DNA from: an uncultured Oscillospiraceae bacterium
GTDB lineage: Bacteria > Bacillota_A > Clostridia > Oscillospirales > Oscillospiraceae
DNA: 28,275 nucleotides
NCBI GenBank assembly: GCA_944385265.1
Contig: CALWWO010000185.1
Span: 1 to 28,275 of the forward strand
Reading direction: 5' to 3'
The position numbers and the translations under genes were made by a program. Within the stretch, counting starts at the first letter, position 1. Each line of letters starts with the position of its first letter. This document shows, piece after piece, positions 16,656 to 25,917 of the stretch. The notes beneath the pieces were generated by a model. That model did no database searches, was not told the DNA's origin, and was given only the letters and a program-made list of their open reading frames with translations.

Positions 16656-17981
16656 TTATTCCGCAGGTTCTGCTATAAGCTCTCCATCTATCTCTTTTGT
16701 TATTATCACCTCGTACATCTGCCCTTCTTCATACCCTTCGCCGAGCAGCCATATGCACCCGTCAACATCAGGGGATTCTGCATAGCTTCTGCCGTGCCAG
16801 CACTGCATCTCTTCGTCAAATCCGTCGCACATCACGACCTCTTTCGAGCCTATACGCTTGGCGCTAAACTCTCTTATGATCTCATCCTGTATCTGCATGA
16901 GAAGCTCCGCCCTGCGCGCCGCCGTCTCCGAGTCGGGATGTTCAAGCTTTGCGGCTAAAGTACCCTCCTCCGGTGACAGCGGGAACACGCCGGCGCGCTC
17001 TATCCGCGCATTGCGCAAAAAATTGCACAGCTCTTCAAACTCGGCCTCACCCTCTCCCGGGAGACCTGTTATTATACTCGTCCTCAGCACTACGCCAGGT
17101 ATATCGCGCCTCAGCTTTTTAAAAAGCGCGCGTATCTCGCCGCCCGTGCCGCGACGGTTCATTTTTTTCAGTATATCGTTATTTATATGCTGTATCGGTA
17201 TATCGAGATATTTTAGTATCTTGTCATTTTCAGCTATCGTTCTTATAAGCTCTTCGTCTATCTCTTCAGGATAGAGATAGTGCAGCCTTATCCACTCTAT
17301 CCCCTCTATTTTACACAGTTCTCTGAGAAGCTCGGAGAGCATCCTTTTGCCGTAATTATCTGTTCCGTAGCGCGTTATATCCTGCGCAACGACGATAAGC
17401 TCCTGTATGCCCATATCGGCGAGGGCTTCTGCCTCTTCGATTATATTCTCCATCGGGCGGCTTCTGAATTTACCGCGGAGCGACGGGATAACGCAGTAGC
17501 CGCAGCAGTTGTCGCACCCCTCGGCTATTTTTATATATGCAAAACCTGTCCCTGTAGAAATAACTCTTCCGGTCTCCTCGACAGGCGCGTTTATATCGCC
17601 GTATGTACTGACCTTCTTATCGCCTTCCATACTTTCTTCCAGCACCCGCACTATCTCGCCGAAGCTGCCCGTCCCGACAAGCGCGTCGATCTCAGGCATT
17701 TCTTCAAACAGCTTATCCTTATACCGCTGTGAAAAGCAGCCGGCTACGATCAGCTTTTTAAGGGATCCGCTCGATTTCAGACCGCCGAGATACAGTATAT
17801 TGTCTATTGCCTCCATTTTAGCGCTCTCTATAAATCCGCACGTATTGAGCACCACGGCGTCAGCCTCTTCAGCCGAGCCCGTTATCTCATATCCCGCGTC
17901 CGCTATGAGCCGCAGCATCTGCTCGCTGTTTATCAGATTTTTAGCGCAGCCGAGCGATATAAGCGCTACCTTGTAAGCCAT
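16656..17981 (-). CDS. rimO: Ribosomal protein S12 methylthiotransferase RimO
   Basis: Radical-SAM methylthiotransferase of 441 aa that modifies an aspartate of ribosomal protein S12. The N-terminal MTTase domain carries auxiliary cluster cysteines Cys12, Cys48 and Cys82 (SLGCAKN, NTCGF, AGCFSQRY). The radical-SAM motif is Cys156-Cys160-Cys163 (CDNCCGYC), followed by IPSLRGKFRSR. The C-terminal ~70 residues form a TRAM domain. SLGCAKNLINSE with IPSLRGKFRSR favours RimO over MiaB. The ATG at 17981 directly abuts the recX stop, with GGAGGA formed by the recX tail codons. Confidence 0.95.
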   Translation of the reverse strand: MAYKVALISLGCAKNLINSEQMLRLIADAGYEITGSAEEADAVVLNTCGFIESAKMEAIDNILYLGGLKSSGSLKKLIVAGCFSQRYKDKLFEEMPEIDALVGTGSFGEIVRVLEESMEGDKKVSTYGDINAPVEETGRVISTGTGFAYIKIAEGCDNCCGYCVIPSLRGKFRSRPMENIIEEAEALADMGIQELIVVAQDITRYGTDNYGKRMLSELLRELCKIEGIEWIRLHYLYPEEIDEELIRTIAENDKILKYLDIPIQHINNDILKKMNRRGTGGEIRALFKKLRRDIPGVVLRTSIITGLPGEGEAEFEELCNFLRNARIERAGVFPLSPEEGTLAAKLEHPDSETAARRAELLMQIQDEIIREFSAKRIGSKEVVMCDGFDEEMQCWHGRSYAESPDVDGCIWLLGEGYEEGQMYEVIITKEIDGELIAEPAE

Positions 17982-18602
17982 TTATTCTTCCTCCGCTTCA
18001 TATTCGTACCGGCGCAGCGCCCCGTTTATCTCGTCCCACGAGAATCCGCGGCGCAGCAGCATATCGGCAGCTTTCTTGATATCTTTTCTATCCGGCGCTC
18101 TCCCTCCGAGCTTTTTTGCCAAAAGCGTGTCAACAGCGCTATCCGTATCCGGCATAGCCGCCATTGCTTCGTCTTGTATTTCGCGTTCTATCCCGCGGCG
18201 GCGCAGCTCGTCTCTTACCCTTCGCGCGCCGTACCCCTTCGCCGCGTAATGACGCACTACCATTCCAGCGTATTCGCGGTCGTTTATATAGCCGAGTCCC
18301 ACGAGCCACGCGACAGTCTCTGCTGCCGAATGCTCGTCAGCGCCCTTTTGGACAAGTTTATCGAACATCTCTTTTCCGGACATGGAACGCGCACCCAGTA
18401 TCCTAAGGGCGCGCGCTTTTATCTCATTTTTTCCCGCGCTTTGACGGAGCTCGTCCAGTTCAGTCTCTGCAAGCTCTCTTCCGGTATACAGGCTGTATTC
18501 CGCTATCATGCCGAGACCTACCTGTATCCGGCTGCCGTCCTCAAGCTGCACATACCAGCGATCGGATACGTGCTTTGACTGGGTCATTTTTGTAATTTTC
18601 AT
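17982..18602 (-). CDS. recX: Regulatory protein RecX
   Basis: RecX binds RecA filaments and limits their activity. The 206-aa product has the all-helical repeat pattern: LRILGARSMSGKEMFDKLVQKG, then YINDREYAGMVVRHYAAKGYGARRVRDELRRRGI, and a third repeat ending LLRRGFSWDEINGALRRYE. The N-terminal ~60 residues include a beta-hairpin (WYVQLEDGSRIQVG) as in longer Firmicute RecX. It lies 45 bases downstream of recA, the usual order. The tail ends in Glu-Glu-Glu, whose codons form the rimO ribosome binding site. The start context is weaker (AGGCAGGCTCCT before ATG). Confidence 0.93.
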   Translation of the reverse strand: MKITKMTQSKHVSDRWYVQLEDGSRIQVGLGMIAEYSLYTGRELAETELDELRQSAGKNEIKARALRILGARSMSGKEMFDKLVQKGADEHSAAETVAWLVGLGYINDREYAGMVVRHYAAKGYGARRVRDELRRRGIEREIQDEAMAAMPDTDSAVDTLLAKKLGGRAPDRKDIKKAADMLLRRGFSWDEINGALRRYEYEAEEE

Positions 18603-18647
18603 AGGAGCCTGCCTTTATATCCCGGACAGTACGTTTTTCATACCTTA

Positions 18648-19745
18648 TCAGTCCTCAAAATCATCTGCCGAAACGTCCACCGCGCGACCGGCTGCCCGTG
18701 CCGCAGCCTTTGCCTGCGGCGTCAGCAGCTTTACAGCGTCGCGCCGTATGCGTGCTTCAAGCTCGTCCGCCACTTCCGGATGCTCGGTCAGATATTTTTT
18801 CACGTTGTCTCGACCCTGGAAGCGCTGATCTCCCAGCGTATACCACGCGCCGCCTTTTTCGATAAGGTCGAGCTTTACCCCGAGGTCTATTATCTCGCCT
18901 ATTCTTGATATACCCTCGCCGTACATGATATCGAACTCCGCCTCTTTAAACGGGGGCGCGACCTTGTTTTTGACTATTTTCGCCCTTGTGCGGCTGCCGA
19001 CCATTTCTGAGCCGTTTTTAAGCGTTTCTATACGCCTTACGTCTATACGCACGCTTGCAAAAAACTTGAGCGCGCGTCCGCCCGGCGTCGTCTCCGGATT
19101 GCCGTACATCACGCCGATCTTCTCACGGAGCTGATTTATAAATATAACTATGCACTGCGTTTTCGATATCGATCCCGCAAGCTTGCGAAGCGCCTGCGAC
19201 ATGAGCCTTGCCACGACGCCAACGCTTGAATCGCCCATCTCGCCCTCTATCTCGCTGCGCGGCACGAGCGCCGCGACCGAGTCGACTACTACCACGTCGA
19301 CCGCGCCGGAGCGCACCAGCGTCTCTGTTATGGCGAGCGCATCTTCGCCCGTATCCGGCTGCGAAATGAGCATGTTGTCAATATCTACGCCAAGCGCTCT
19401 TGCATACGCAGGCTCAAGCGCGTGCTCCGCGTCGATATACGCGACCTCGCCGCCTCTCTTCTGAGCCGACGCCACGATATGCAGCGCAAGCGTCGTCTTG
19501 CCGGAGGATTCGGGACCGTATATCTCAATTATCCTGCCCTTCGGTACGCCGCCGATACCCAGCGCAAGGTCAAGCGCTATCGACCCCGTCGGTATCGCCT
19601 CTACATTTACCTGTAAGTTGTCGCCGAGGCGCATTATCGTACCCTTGCCGTAATTTTTCTCTATCTGCGATATCGCTGTTTCCAGCGCTTTCTTCTTATC
19701 CTCCGCTCTCTGTGCCGGCTCTACGCCCGTAGTCTTTTTTGCCAT
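18648..19745 (-). CDS. recA: Recombinase RecA
   Basis: The strand-exchange ATPase of homologous recombination and SOS induction, 365 aa. Walker [10 protein letters not shown] is at 77-85; Walker B region [11 protein letters not shown]1/L2 area with [23 protein letters not shown] and [23 protein letters not shown]; and an acidic tail ending DVSADDFED. It starts at ATG 19745, with no gap after the prmC stop, so translation is coupled. There is no obvious LexA box or separate promoter directly upstream, because the space is coding sequence of prmC. recX follows. Confidence 0.98.
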   Translation of the reverse strand: MAKKTTGVEPAQRAEDKKKALETAISQIEKNYGKGTIMRLGDNLQVNVEAIPTGSIALDLALGIGGVPKGRIIEIYGPESSGKTTLALHIVASAQKRGGEVAYIDAEHALEPAYARALGVDIDNMLISQPDTGEDALAITETLVRSGAVDVVVVDSVAALVPRSEIEGEMGDSSVGVVARLMSQALRKLAGSISKTQCIVIFINQLREKIGVMYGNPETTPGGRALKFFASVRIDVRRIETLKNGSEMVGSRTRAKIVKNKVAPPFKEAEFDIMYGEGISRIGEIIDLGVKLDLIEKGGAWYTLGDQRFQGRDNVKKYLTEHPEVADELEARIRRDAVKLLTPQAKAAARAAGRAVDVSADDFED

Positions 19746-20615
19746 TTATTCTTCCTCCGTAATTTTGATTCCTTTTACTACTCTGTCTATTCCCAATGTA
19801 TCTTTATATGTCTCGATATTTTCATATCCGTTCTTTTCCATAAACTTAACGACATAATCAGCCTGCCCTGCGCCGCATTCAAGCATCATGCATCCCCCGG
19901 CTTTTAAAACGGTCTTCCACTCAGGTATTATACGGCGGTAAAAAGCATATCCGTCCCTGCCGCCGTCAAGCGCCGTCACAGGCTCGTAATCGCGCACCGA
20001 CGCGTCGAGTTCTTTAAGATCTTTCGTCGGTATATACGGCGGATTACTGACTATCATATCGAATTTGCCTATGAGCATCGGCGGCGTTTCCAGCGCGTCC
20101 GCCTCTATGCACGCGGCGAGGCGCGTTACATTATTACGTATTAGATTGCTTCTGCACACATTCAGCGCTTTCGCGGAATTATCAGCCAGCACGACGCGGC
20201 ATCCTCCTGAATTTGCGGCTATTGCTATCCCTATGCAGCCGCTTCCGCAGCACAGATCCAGTACTCTTGCTCCCGATGCCCGCGTATTCAGCTCCTCTAT
20301 CGCTTTTTCCGCCAGCACCTCTGTATCTACGCGCGGCACGAGCACATCCGGCGTTATGTTGAGCGGAAGCCCGTAAAACTCCCACTCGCCGGTGATATAT
20401 GCCACAGGCTCGCCCGCTATGCGGCGCCTTAACATCTCTTCGAGCCTGACCTCAAGCTCGTCAGGTGCATAAAGCCGCATATCGCGCGCATATTCCTCTT
20501 TGCTCTTTCCTGTCGCCGCCAGCAGAAGCAGTCGCGCCTCAAGGCTGTATGCCGCTATTCCTTCATTTTTAAGCCGTTTTCGCGTCTCCAAAAATATATC
20601 GTTATACGTCTTCAT
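19746..20615 (-). CDS. prmC: Peptide chain release factor N5-glutamine methyltransferase PrmC
   Basis: Methylates the GGQ glutamine of release factors RF1/RF2. The 289-aa product has the N-terminal helical bundle, then LVPRVDTEVL, the SAM-binding DLCCGSGCIGI (120-130), and the catalytic NPPY (191-194). DLCCGSG replaces the more common DLGTGSG, and this is a tolerated variant. Its usual partner prfA is absent here; instead it follows the yqhQ-like gene by 24 bases, a neighbourhood common in Firmicutes. The tail ends Glu-Glu-Glu and its codons form the recA ribosome binding site. Confidence 0.95.
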   Translation of the reverse strand: MKTYNDIFLETRKRLKNEGIAAYSLEARLLLLAATGKSKEEYARDMRLYAPDELEVRLEEMLRRRIAGEPVAYITGEWEFYGLPLNITPDVLVPRVDTEVLAEKAIEELNTRASGARVLDLCCGSGCIGIAIAANSGGCRVVLADNSAKALNVCRSNLIRNNVTRLAACIEADALETPPMLIGKFDMIVSNPPYIPTKDLKELDASVRDYEPVTALDGGRDGYAFYRRIIPEWKTVLKAGGCMMLECGAGQADYVVKFMEKNGYENIETYKDTLGIDRVVKGIKITEEE

Positions 20616-20639
20616 CCCAAAGCCGCCTTTTCTTTCAGT

Positions 20640-21593
20640 TTACCACCTGTCGCTCCCCTCTTCCTCGGGCAGTACGAGCTTCAGCGCCTTTATTGCCACC
20701 TCGAGCATTGAATCGTCCGGCTCGGCAGTTGTGAAATTCTGCATGGCTTTCCCCGGAGCCGACACCGCTCTTGTAAGCCAGTTGTCGTACCTGCCGGCGA
20801 GCTTTATTATTTCATAACTTATACCGACGACGATGGGCAGCAGAAGCAGCCGCATCCCCATCCTGACGAACACATTCGACCATCTTACCACGGCGAAAAC
20901 GAGTATGCTTATTATCATAACTATAAACATAAAGCTTGTTCCGCACCGCGGATGATGACGAGGCTGTTTCCGCGCGTTTTCCACTGTGAGCTCCAGCCCT
21001 TTTTCGTAGCAGAATATCGTCTTATGCTCCGCCCCGTGGTATCTCCACACACGTTTTATATCCTTCATCTGGGAGGCAGATATCATATATATCATGAATA
21101 TCGCGATCCTCAAAGCGCCTTCGATCAAATTTCGCAGTATATTGCTCTTTACGACGCCGCTGAACAGTCCCGCTATAACTGTAGGAAGCAGCATGAAAAG
21201 CAGCACCGACAGCCCTATCCCAAATGCCACGGCTACCCATATTATGATCTTTTCAGCCGTTTTCTCACTGAAATGCTCGCGTATCCACTTATCGGTCTTC
21301 GACTCCTCTTCTGGCTCGTCCTCATCATCCGCGAAAAACTCTGCCGAATACATAAGAGCTTTTACGCCCTTTACCATCGTATCTAAAAAATTTACCGTAC
21401 CCCGTATGATCGGAAGCCCCAAAAGCGGATATTTGTCCTTTATCAGCGTAAGTTCCTCCGTCTTTTCGGTCATGCCATCCTTTGTGCGGATCACCACTGC
21501 CTGCTTTTTTGGTCCGCGCATCAGTATGCCCTCTATAAGCGCCTGCCCGCCTATCGAGGTACGGAATTTTACTTCTTCATCTTTTTTACTCAA
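20640..21593 (-). CDS. YqhQ-like DUF1385 membrane protein
   Basis: DUF1385 family protein of 317 aa; function not established. Family signatures: SIGGQALIEGILMRGP near the N-terminus, PIIRGTVNF, YHGAEHKTIFCYEKG, and HPRCGTSFMF. Several hydrophobic segments (about 118-150, 165-180, 222-270) make it an integral membrane protein; the His/Cys motifs suggest a possible metal site. The start is TTG at 21593: no in-frame ATG or GTG exists near it, and GGGGTGAG (overlapping the kinase stop) is correctly spaced. The gene follows the histidine kinase by 7 bases. Confidence 0.88.
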   Translation of the reverse strand: MSKKDEEVKFRTSIGGQALIEGILMRGPKKQAVVIRTKDGMTEKTEELTLIKDKYPLLGLPIIRGTVNFLDTMVKGVKALMYSAEFFADDEDEPEEESKTDKWIREHFSEKTAEKIIIWVAVAFGIGLSVLLFMLLPTVIAGLFSGVVKSNILRNLIEGALRIAIFMIYMISASQMKDIKRVWRYHGAEHKTIFCYEKGLELTVENARKQPRHHPRCGTSFMFIVMIISILVFAVVRWSNVFVRMGMRLLLLPIVVGISYEIIKLAGRYDNWLTRAVSAPGKAMQNFTTAEPDDSMLEVAIKALKLVLPEEEGSDRW

Positions 21594-21600
21594 GCGATTC

Positions 21601-23070
21601 TCACCCCACGTCTCCTATCGGAAGCATTATCTTCGCCAAAAGCCCGCCGCCTTCGGCGTTTTCGAGTATCAGCTCTCCGCCGTGATATCTCACTATCTCG
21701 TCGCACACGGCAAGCCCTATGCCGCTTCCTCTCTCCTTTGAATTGCTTCCTTTATAAAATTTATTCTTCACAAGGTCTATTTCATCCTCAGGTATGCCCG
21801 AGCCGAAATCCCTTATACTGATGATCACATACTTTTCGTCGCACGTGATGCTGACTATTATTTTTTTACCGTCGCGCGCATATTTCGCCGCGTTGTCCAA
21901 AAGGTTCAAAAACACCTGACGAAGGCGCGCCGGGTCTCCGTTTACGAGCGGAAGCTCGTCCATATACGGCTCGTACTCCAGCTCTATCTCGTCCTGCTTC
22001 AGCAGCTCCCTGTAGGTGAATATGGAGTCCTCAAGCTCCGCTTCGACGTCTATCTGTTCCACATTCAGCGTAAAGCGTCCGTCCTGCATCCTCGTAAACT
22101 CCAAAAGCTCCTCCACCATCTTTGTAAGCCTTCGCGATTCCTTAAGTATTATCTCTATACCTCTTCGGCTGTCCGGATCGAGATTTTCGCCGTACTCAAG
22201 CGTTTCAGCCCATCCCGTGATCGCTGTGAGCGGCGTTCTCAGCTCATGAGATACAGACGACACAAATTCCGTCTGTGTCTTTTCGTACTGGCTCATTTTC
22301 ATCGACAGCGCATTGATCGAATCGACCATCGTGCCTATCTCATCCGTATATTTTTTATCTATCTGTAACCCAAAGCTCCCCTCAGCTATCCTGCCGACCG
22401 CCTTTGTTATCTCATTTACCGGCTCTACTACCGAGCGGATAAAATACATATTTGTCATAAGTATAAGAAGCATTATCACAATACCGATAGCCGCTATTAT
22501 CAGCGCGTCCCACATAATGGTGCTGTCGACCTCACGCAGGCTCGTCACATACCGCATAATGCCTATTACCTGTCCATTTGTAAAAATCAGCGGCGCTGAC
22601 ACGCATAAAATACGCTCCTGTGTATTCGGGTCGTTCCCCATCCACATGCTTATTTCTCTTGTCTCTATCGCCTGCGAGATATCGGGCGTTCCCGGGCTCA
22701 TACCCGACGCCTGCCCATATGAAGATATTATTATAACTCCGTTCAGATTTACAAACTGCAGCTCGATCGTATTTTTCTCGTTAAAGCTCTCGACATACCT
22801 GTACGCGCTGTTATAATACTCTGCGTAGGTGCGCGTTATATAGTTTGAGAAAAAGTCCGTCGCCGTGTTTGCCTTCGTCTCAAGCGCCGTACTCATGCCG
22901 GAATAATAGTAGTTTCCTATCGAAAAAGATATCGCAGCTATCGCTATCAGGACAAAAAGGAACACTATGAGGACATTATTTATCATCCACCTGCGCGTTA
23001 TGCCGTATTTATGGATTCTAAATTCGGGAAGCGCTTTCCATGCCTGCTTGATCTTTTCCCATGCTTGCAT
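21601..23070 (-). CDS. Membrane sensor histidine kinase (HAMP, HisKA, HATPase)
   Basis: Sensor kinase of 489 aa. A membrane segment (about 29-51) and a second (about 187-212) bracket an extracytoplasmic sensor of ~130 residues that looks Cache-like (VNLNGVIIISSYGQ, TNGQVIGIMRYV). HAMP follows (about 212-265), then HisKA with the phospho-acceptor His275 in SSVSHELRTPL, and the HATPase with NLLDNAAKYA, DFGSGIPEDE and GSGIGLAVCDEIV. The family is PhoR/WalK-like, but I see no cytoplasmic PAS domain. It lies 56 bases downstream of its response regulator; GAGGAC stands upstream of the ATG. The signal is unknown; the upstream lipoprotein could be a partner. Confidence 0.94.
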   Translation of the reverse strand: MQAWEKIKQAWKALPEFRIHKYGITRRWMINNVLIVFLFVLIAIAAISFSIGNYYYSGMSTALETKANTATDFFSNYITRTYAEYYNSAYRYVESFNEKNTIELQFVNLNGVIIISSYGQASGMSPGTPDISQAIETREISMWMGNDPNTQERILCVSAPLIFTNGQVIGIMRYVTSLREVDSTIMWDALIIAAIGIVIMLLILMTNMYFIRSVVEPVNEITKAVGRIAEGSFGLQIDKKYTDEIGTMVDSINALSMKMSQYEKTQTEFVSSVSHELRTPLTAITGWAETLEYGENLDPDSRRGIEIILKESRRLTKMVEELLEFTRMQDGRFTLNVEQIDVEAELEDSIFTYRELLKQDEIELEYEPYMDELPLVNGDPARLRQVFLNLLDNAAKYARDGKKIIVSITCDEKYVIISIRDFGSGIPEDEIDLVKNKFYKGSNSKERGSGIGLAVCDEIVRYHGGELILENAEGGGLLAKIMLPIGDVG

Positions 23071-23126
23071 AAATTTCTCTTTTATTTGTCCTCATCTCCT
23101 TTCTATCGCCGCATTTTTGCTTCAGA

Positions 23127-23813
23127 TCACAGTCCCCACTTATATCCGTAGCCCCAGACCGTCGTTATATACTCCGGATTTGTCGGATCTGCCTCGATTT
23201 TTATTCTAAGCCGCCTTATATTGACGTCCACGATCTTTAGATCCCCATAATAATTCTTCCCCCACACTGTTGACAGGATATTCTCCCTTGACAACGCTTT
23301 GCCCGGATTTTCCATGAACTTTTTCATTATTGAATACTCGACCTGAGTCAGCTTCACTCTCTCTCCGTTCTTTTCAAGCGTTCTATTACGCAGATTTAAC
23401 TTGAACGGTCCTTGTATTATCTCTTCAGAATTATCATCGCCGTCTCCCAGCCGGCGGCACAGCGCATCTATCCTTGCCGTCAGTTCCGTCGGTGAAAAAG
23501 GTTTTGTGACATAATCGTCAGCTCCGGTCATAAGCCCCATTACCTTGTCCATCTCCTGCGACCTTGCCGTGAGCATGATTATCCCCATCTCTTTATTATC
23601 GGAAGCCCTTATCTGCCGGCATACCTCAAACCCGTCTGTATCAGGAAGCATAACGTCAAGCAGAGCTACTTTTATATCGGGATTCTCCTTCAGCTTTTCA
23701 AGCGCCTCAGCCCCCGTACACGCCTCAACCGGCTCATACCCTGATCTCTTTAAATTTATAACAACAAAGCTCCTTATATTTGCTTCGTCCTCCAAAACAA
23801 GCACTTTTTTCAC
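23127..23813 (-). CDS. OmpR/PhoB-family response regulator
   Basis: Two-domain response regulator of 228 aa. The receiver has acidic residues Glu9/Asp10 (hence EDE), phospho-acceptor Asp53 (LLDVMLP), Thr82 and Lys104 (KPFSP). The C-terminal winged helix has LTQVEYSIMKKFMENPGKALSREN, then VDVNIRRLRIKIEADPTNPEYI and VWGYGYKW. The start codon is GTG at 23813, supported by AGGAGG 8 bases upstream. It follows the lipoprotein by 15 bases and precedes the kinase, so the three are co-transcribed. Confidence 0.95.
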   Translation of the reverse strand: MKKVLVLEDEANIRSFVVINLKRSGYEPVEACTGAEALEKLKENPDIKVALLDVMLPDTDGFEVCRQIRASDNKEMGIIMLTARSQEMDKVMGLMTGADDYVTKPFSPTELTARIDALCRRLGDGDDNSEEIIQGPFKLNLRNRTLEKNGERVKLTQVEYSIMKKFMENPGKALSRENILSTVWGKNYYGDLKIVDVNIRRLRIKIEADPTNPEYITTVWGYGYKWGL

Positions 23814-23828
23814 TCTCTGCCCCTCCTT

Positions 23829-25172
23829 TTAAATTTCTCCTGTTATCCACTCGGAGTATATGATCTTAAAATTAAGCAGTATATCTTCTACGCTTACCGG
23901 TATCACAAAATCCTCTGTTTCCGTCAGTATCTCGCCCGCGTATATCGTTCCGTTTGTACTGTCGTCATTACGGATGATGAATCTGCCCTCCTGGCCGGCC
24001 TTTTCATATCGGTTATTCCCCGTAAGCGTATATATCTTTAAAAAATCCTCAAATTCGCCGTTGCCCTTTAAAAGCGAGAAAACTATCACGCGCTCACCGG
24101 AATATCCGTCAACTCTTCGCACGCTTATATTACCGACCCATTCCTCCGGCAGTCTTATATACCATCCATCGGAATAATTGTGATATGTCGTGAACGTGAG
24201 CGTCCTGGCTCCTCGTTCATCATATGTGTACCATTTTAAAATATAGTAATCCGTCGTCGTCTCTGTCTGGGACGGCAGTAGCTCCGGCTTCGGCACTTCG
24301 ATTATCTCATCGGCGTTTATATCCGTGCTGTATACACTGTATGACCGCAGCGTCGTTTCGCTGACTCCCGTATTTGTATCAAGAGTCACATTCTCCAAAT
24401 GCCCACTTTTATACGTGATTATATCTGTCACTATATTATTGCCGGTCGTACTTTCTACATATATCGCCGGTTTCCCGTCGGTCAAATAATTCGCTCTTAC
24501 TCTTGACAGCGCTATTATACCTTTGGACAAATACGCGGTATCGCTTGTGATCTCGCCGTCCTGTGCCAGGGAATACGCAGTGACCTCTCCCGTCTCGTTA
24601 GTGCCTGCTGTTTTTATCACGACTATATCTGTCCCGTTTTCAGAATGGAGCTGATGCGACGTATAGGTAGTATATTCTGTACTGACGAGCGGTGCCGTCT
24701 GCATACCTTCTATCGAGTATATATATAGTATTTTTAGCTCGCCGCTTATTTGCCATCCGACTACCACTTCGCTTATGCCGTCCATATCCATATCGGTATA
24801 CGAAACACTTTCGATGCTTGTCCCCGCGTTTTCTATTACCATGCTTTTAGCATATACGCCTTCCGAATCGCGCTCAAAAATACATATTTTAAGCGGCTTA
24901 TCATCATTGTAGACCTTGAAATACGCAACTGCCTCCTTTTCCCCGTCTCCGTCTATATCAAGGAATTGGACAGCGGAACGGTTTGCGCCCGAAGTCGGCG
25001 CTGAATATTCTGCGCCGGCATCAAGCTCCACCTCTATCGCTTCCTGAAGCTCAAAATATTCATTTGGCAGCTGCGGCAGTGTGAACATGTCATCAATAGG
25101 CGAAATTGCCACGCAGCCCGAAAGCGTCAGCGCAAACAGACATATGGCAAAAATTCCGATGACCTTTTTCAT
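23829..25172 (-). CDS. Lipoprotein with FG-GAP/VCBS-like Asp-rich loops
   Basis: A predicted lipoprotein of 447 aa with unknown role. The signal peptide is MKKVIGIFAICLFALTLSGC with lipobox LSGC, so Cys20 would be lipidated and the protein anchored outside the membrane. It holds acidic loops DIDGDGEKE (72-80), DMDMDGISE (127-135) and DINADEIIE (284-292), each followed by beta-strand-like sequence, as in FG-GAP/integrin-type beta-propeller repeats with Ca-binding-like Asp motifs. It is the first gene of the unit with the response regulator and kinase. GAGAGG lies upstream of the ATG. A role in sensing or modulating the kinase is inference from position. Confidence 0.82.
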   Translation of the reverse strand: MKKVIGIFAICLFALTLSGCVAISPIDDMFTLPQLPNEYFELQEAIEVELDAGAEYSAPTSGANRSAVQFLDIDGDGEKEAVAYFKVYNDDKPLKICIFERDSEGVYAKSMVIENAGTSIESVSYTDMDMDGISEVVVGWQISGELKILYIYSIEGMQTAPLVSTEYTTYTSHQLHSENGTDIVVIKTAGTNETGEVTAYSLAQDGEITSDTAYLSKGIIALSRVRANYLTDGKPAIYVESTTGNNIVTDIITYKSGHLENVTLDTNTGVSETTLRSYSVYSTDINADEIIEVPKPELLPSQTETTTDYYILKWYTYDERGARTLTFTTYHNYSDGWYIRLPEEWVGNISVRRVDGYSGERVIVFSLLKGNGEFEDFLKIYTLTGNNRYEKAGQEGRFIIRNDDSTNGTIYAGEILTETEDFVIPVSVEDILLNFKIIYSEWITGEI

Positions 25173-25333
25173 GTTTTAAATCGCCTCTCTTTACCTTAAA
25201 AAAACTCCCTCACATTTGCCGACACTACCCCTATTATCTCTATTTTTTTATTTTACCACATACACACAAAAATGTGTAGCTTTTATTTTAATTAAGCGTT
25301 ATGATATCTATAAGTTTATGGGGGAGTTCTTTT

Positions 25334-25876
25334 ATGCGTATTTTCTATTCGCCGCGGCGCTCCGAAAACGGTTCTTTGCTTGTCCGCGCTCTTTTGCGTT
25401 ACGCCTATTTTAACATGTACGGCAGCCTTCGAATGCCGAATATTGAAAAATCAAGCGATGGTAAGCCGTTTTTCCCTGACGCTCCGCATATATTTTTTTC
25501 GCTTAGCCATACGGATAATTTCGTTCTGTGCGCTTTGGGAGAATATGACGTCGGCGCTGACATACAATTTATTCGCCCGATCGATCAGCGGTTATCCGCC
25601 CGCGTATGCGCGCCGGACGAGTTGGCTCAATTTGATTTTTTCCGGCTGTGGGCTCTTAAGGAAAGCGTTATAAAGCTTTTTGGGAAAGCCCCGCTCCCTC
25701 TCTGCGACATTACGTTTACTTCACACGGCGGTGAAATAATGTGCTCAATACCGGGCGTAACATCTAAAATTTACGATGCTGTCCCCTCGTGCAGTATAGC
25801 GGCTTCTTCTTTTGGCGACCCGTTGCCTGATTCTGTAGAATTTATTCAAAGTGAAAAATTGCGCTTTGCCACTTGA
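25334..25876 (+). CDS. 4'-phosphopantetheinyl transferase superfamily protein
   Basis: Sfp/AcpT-like enzyme of 180 aa that would load phosphopantetheine from CoA onto a carrier protein. Superfamily motifs: VGADIQFIRP (the G-V/A-D metal motif) and FFRLWALKESVIKLFG (the W-KE(A/S)-K motif), plus HIFFSLSHTDNFVLCAL, the usual SxSHs strand. The length is short for Sfp (about 225). The start is ATG at 25334, with GGGGGAG 7 bases upstream; an in-frame ATG at 25301 lacks a ribosome binding site. It is divergent from the lipoprotein gene. Its stop codon TGA (25874-25876) lies inside the -35 element of the tRNA-Leu promoter. No carrier protein or NRPS/PKS gene is in the window. Confidence 0.85.
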   Translation: MRIFYSPRRSENGSLLVRALLRYAYFNMYGSLRMPNIEKSSDGKPFFPDAPHIFFSLSHTDNFVLCALGEYDVGADIQFIRPIDQRLSARVCAPDELAQFDFFRLWALKESVIKLFGKAPLPLCDITFTSHGGEIMCSIPGVTSKIYDAVPSCSIAASSFGDPLPDSVEFIQSEKLRFAT

Positions 25877-25901
25877 AATCTTAAGAGCCCTGTTGTATAA
25901 T
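25873..25901 (+). promoter_or_regulatory. Promoter of tRNA-Leu
   Basis: TTGAAA (25873-25878) and a perfect TATAAT (25896-25901) lie 17 bases apart. Transcription would start near 25908, about 10 bases before the tRNA. The -35 hexamer overlaps the stop codon of the phosphopantetheinyl transferase gene. Confidence 0.85.
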
Positions 25902-25917
25902 CTCAGTACCGTATTGC

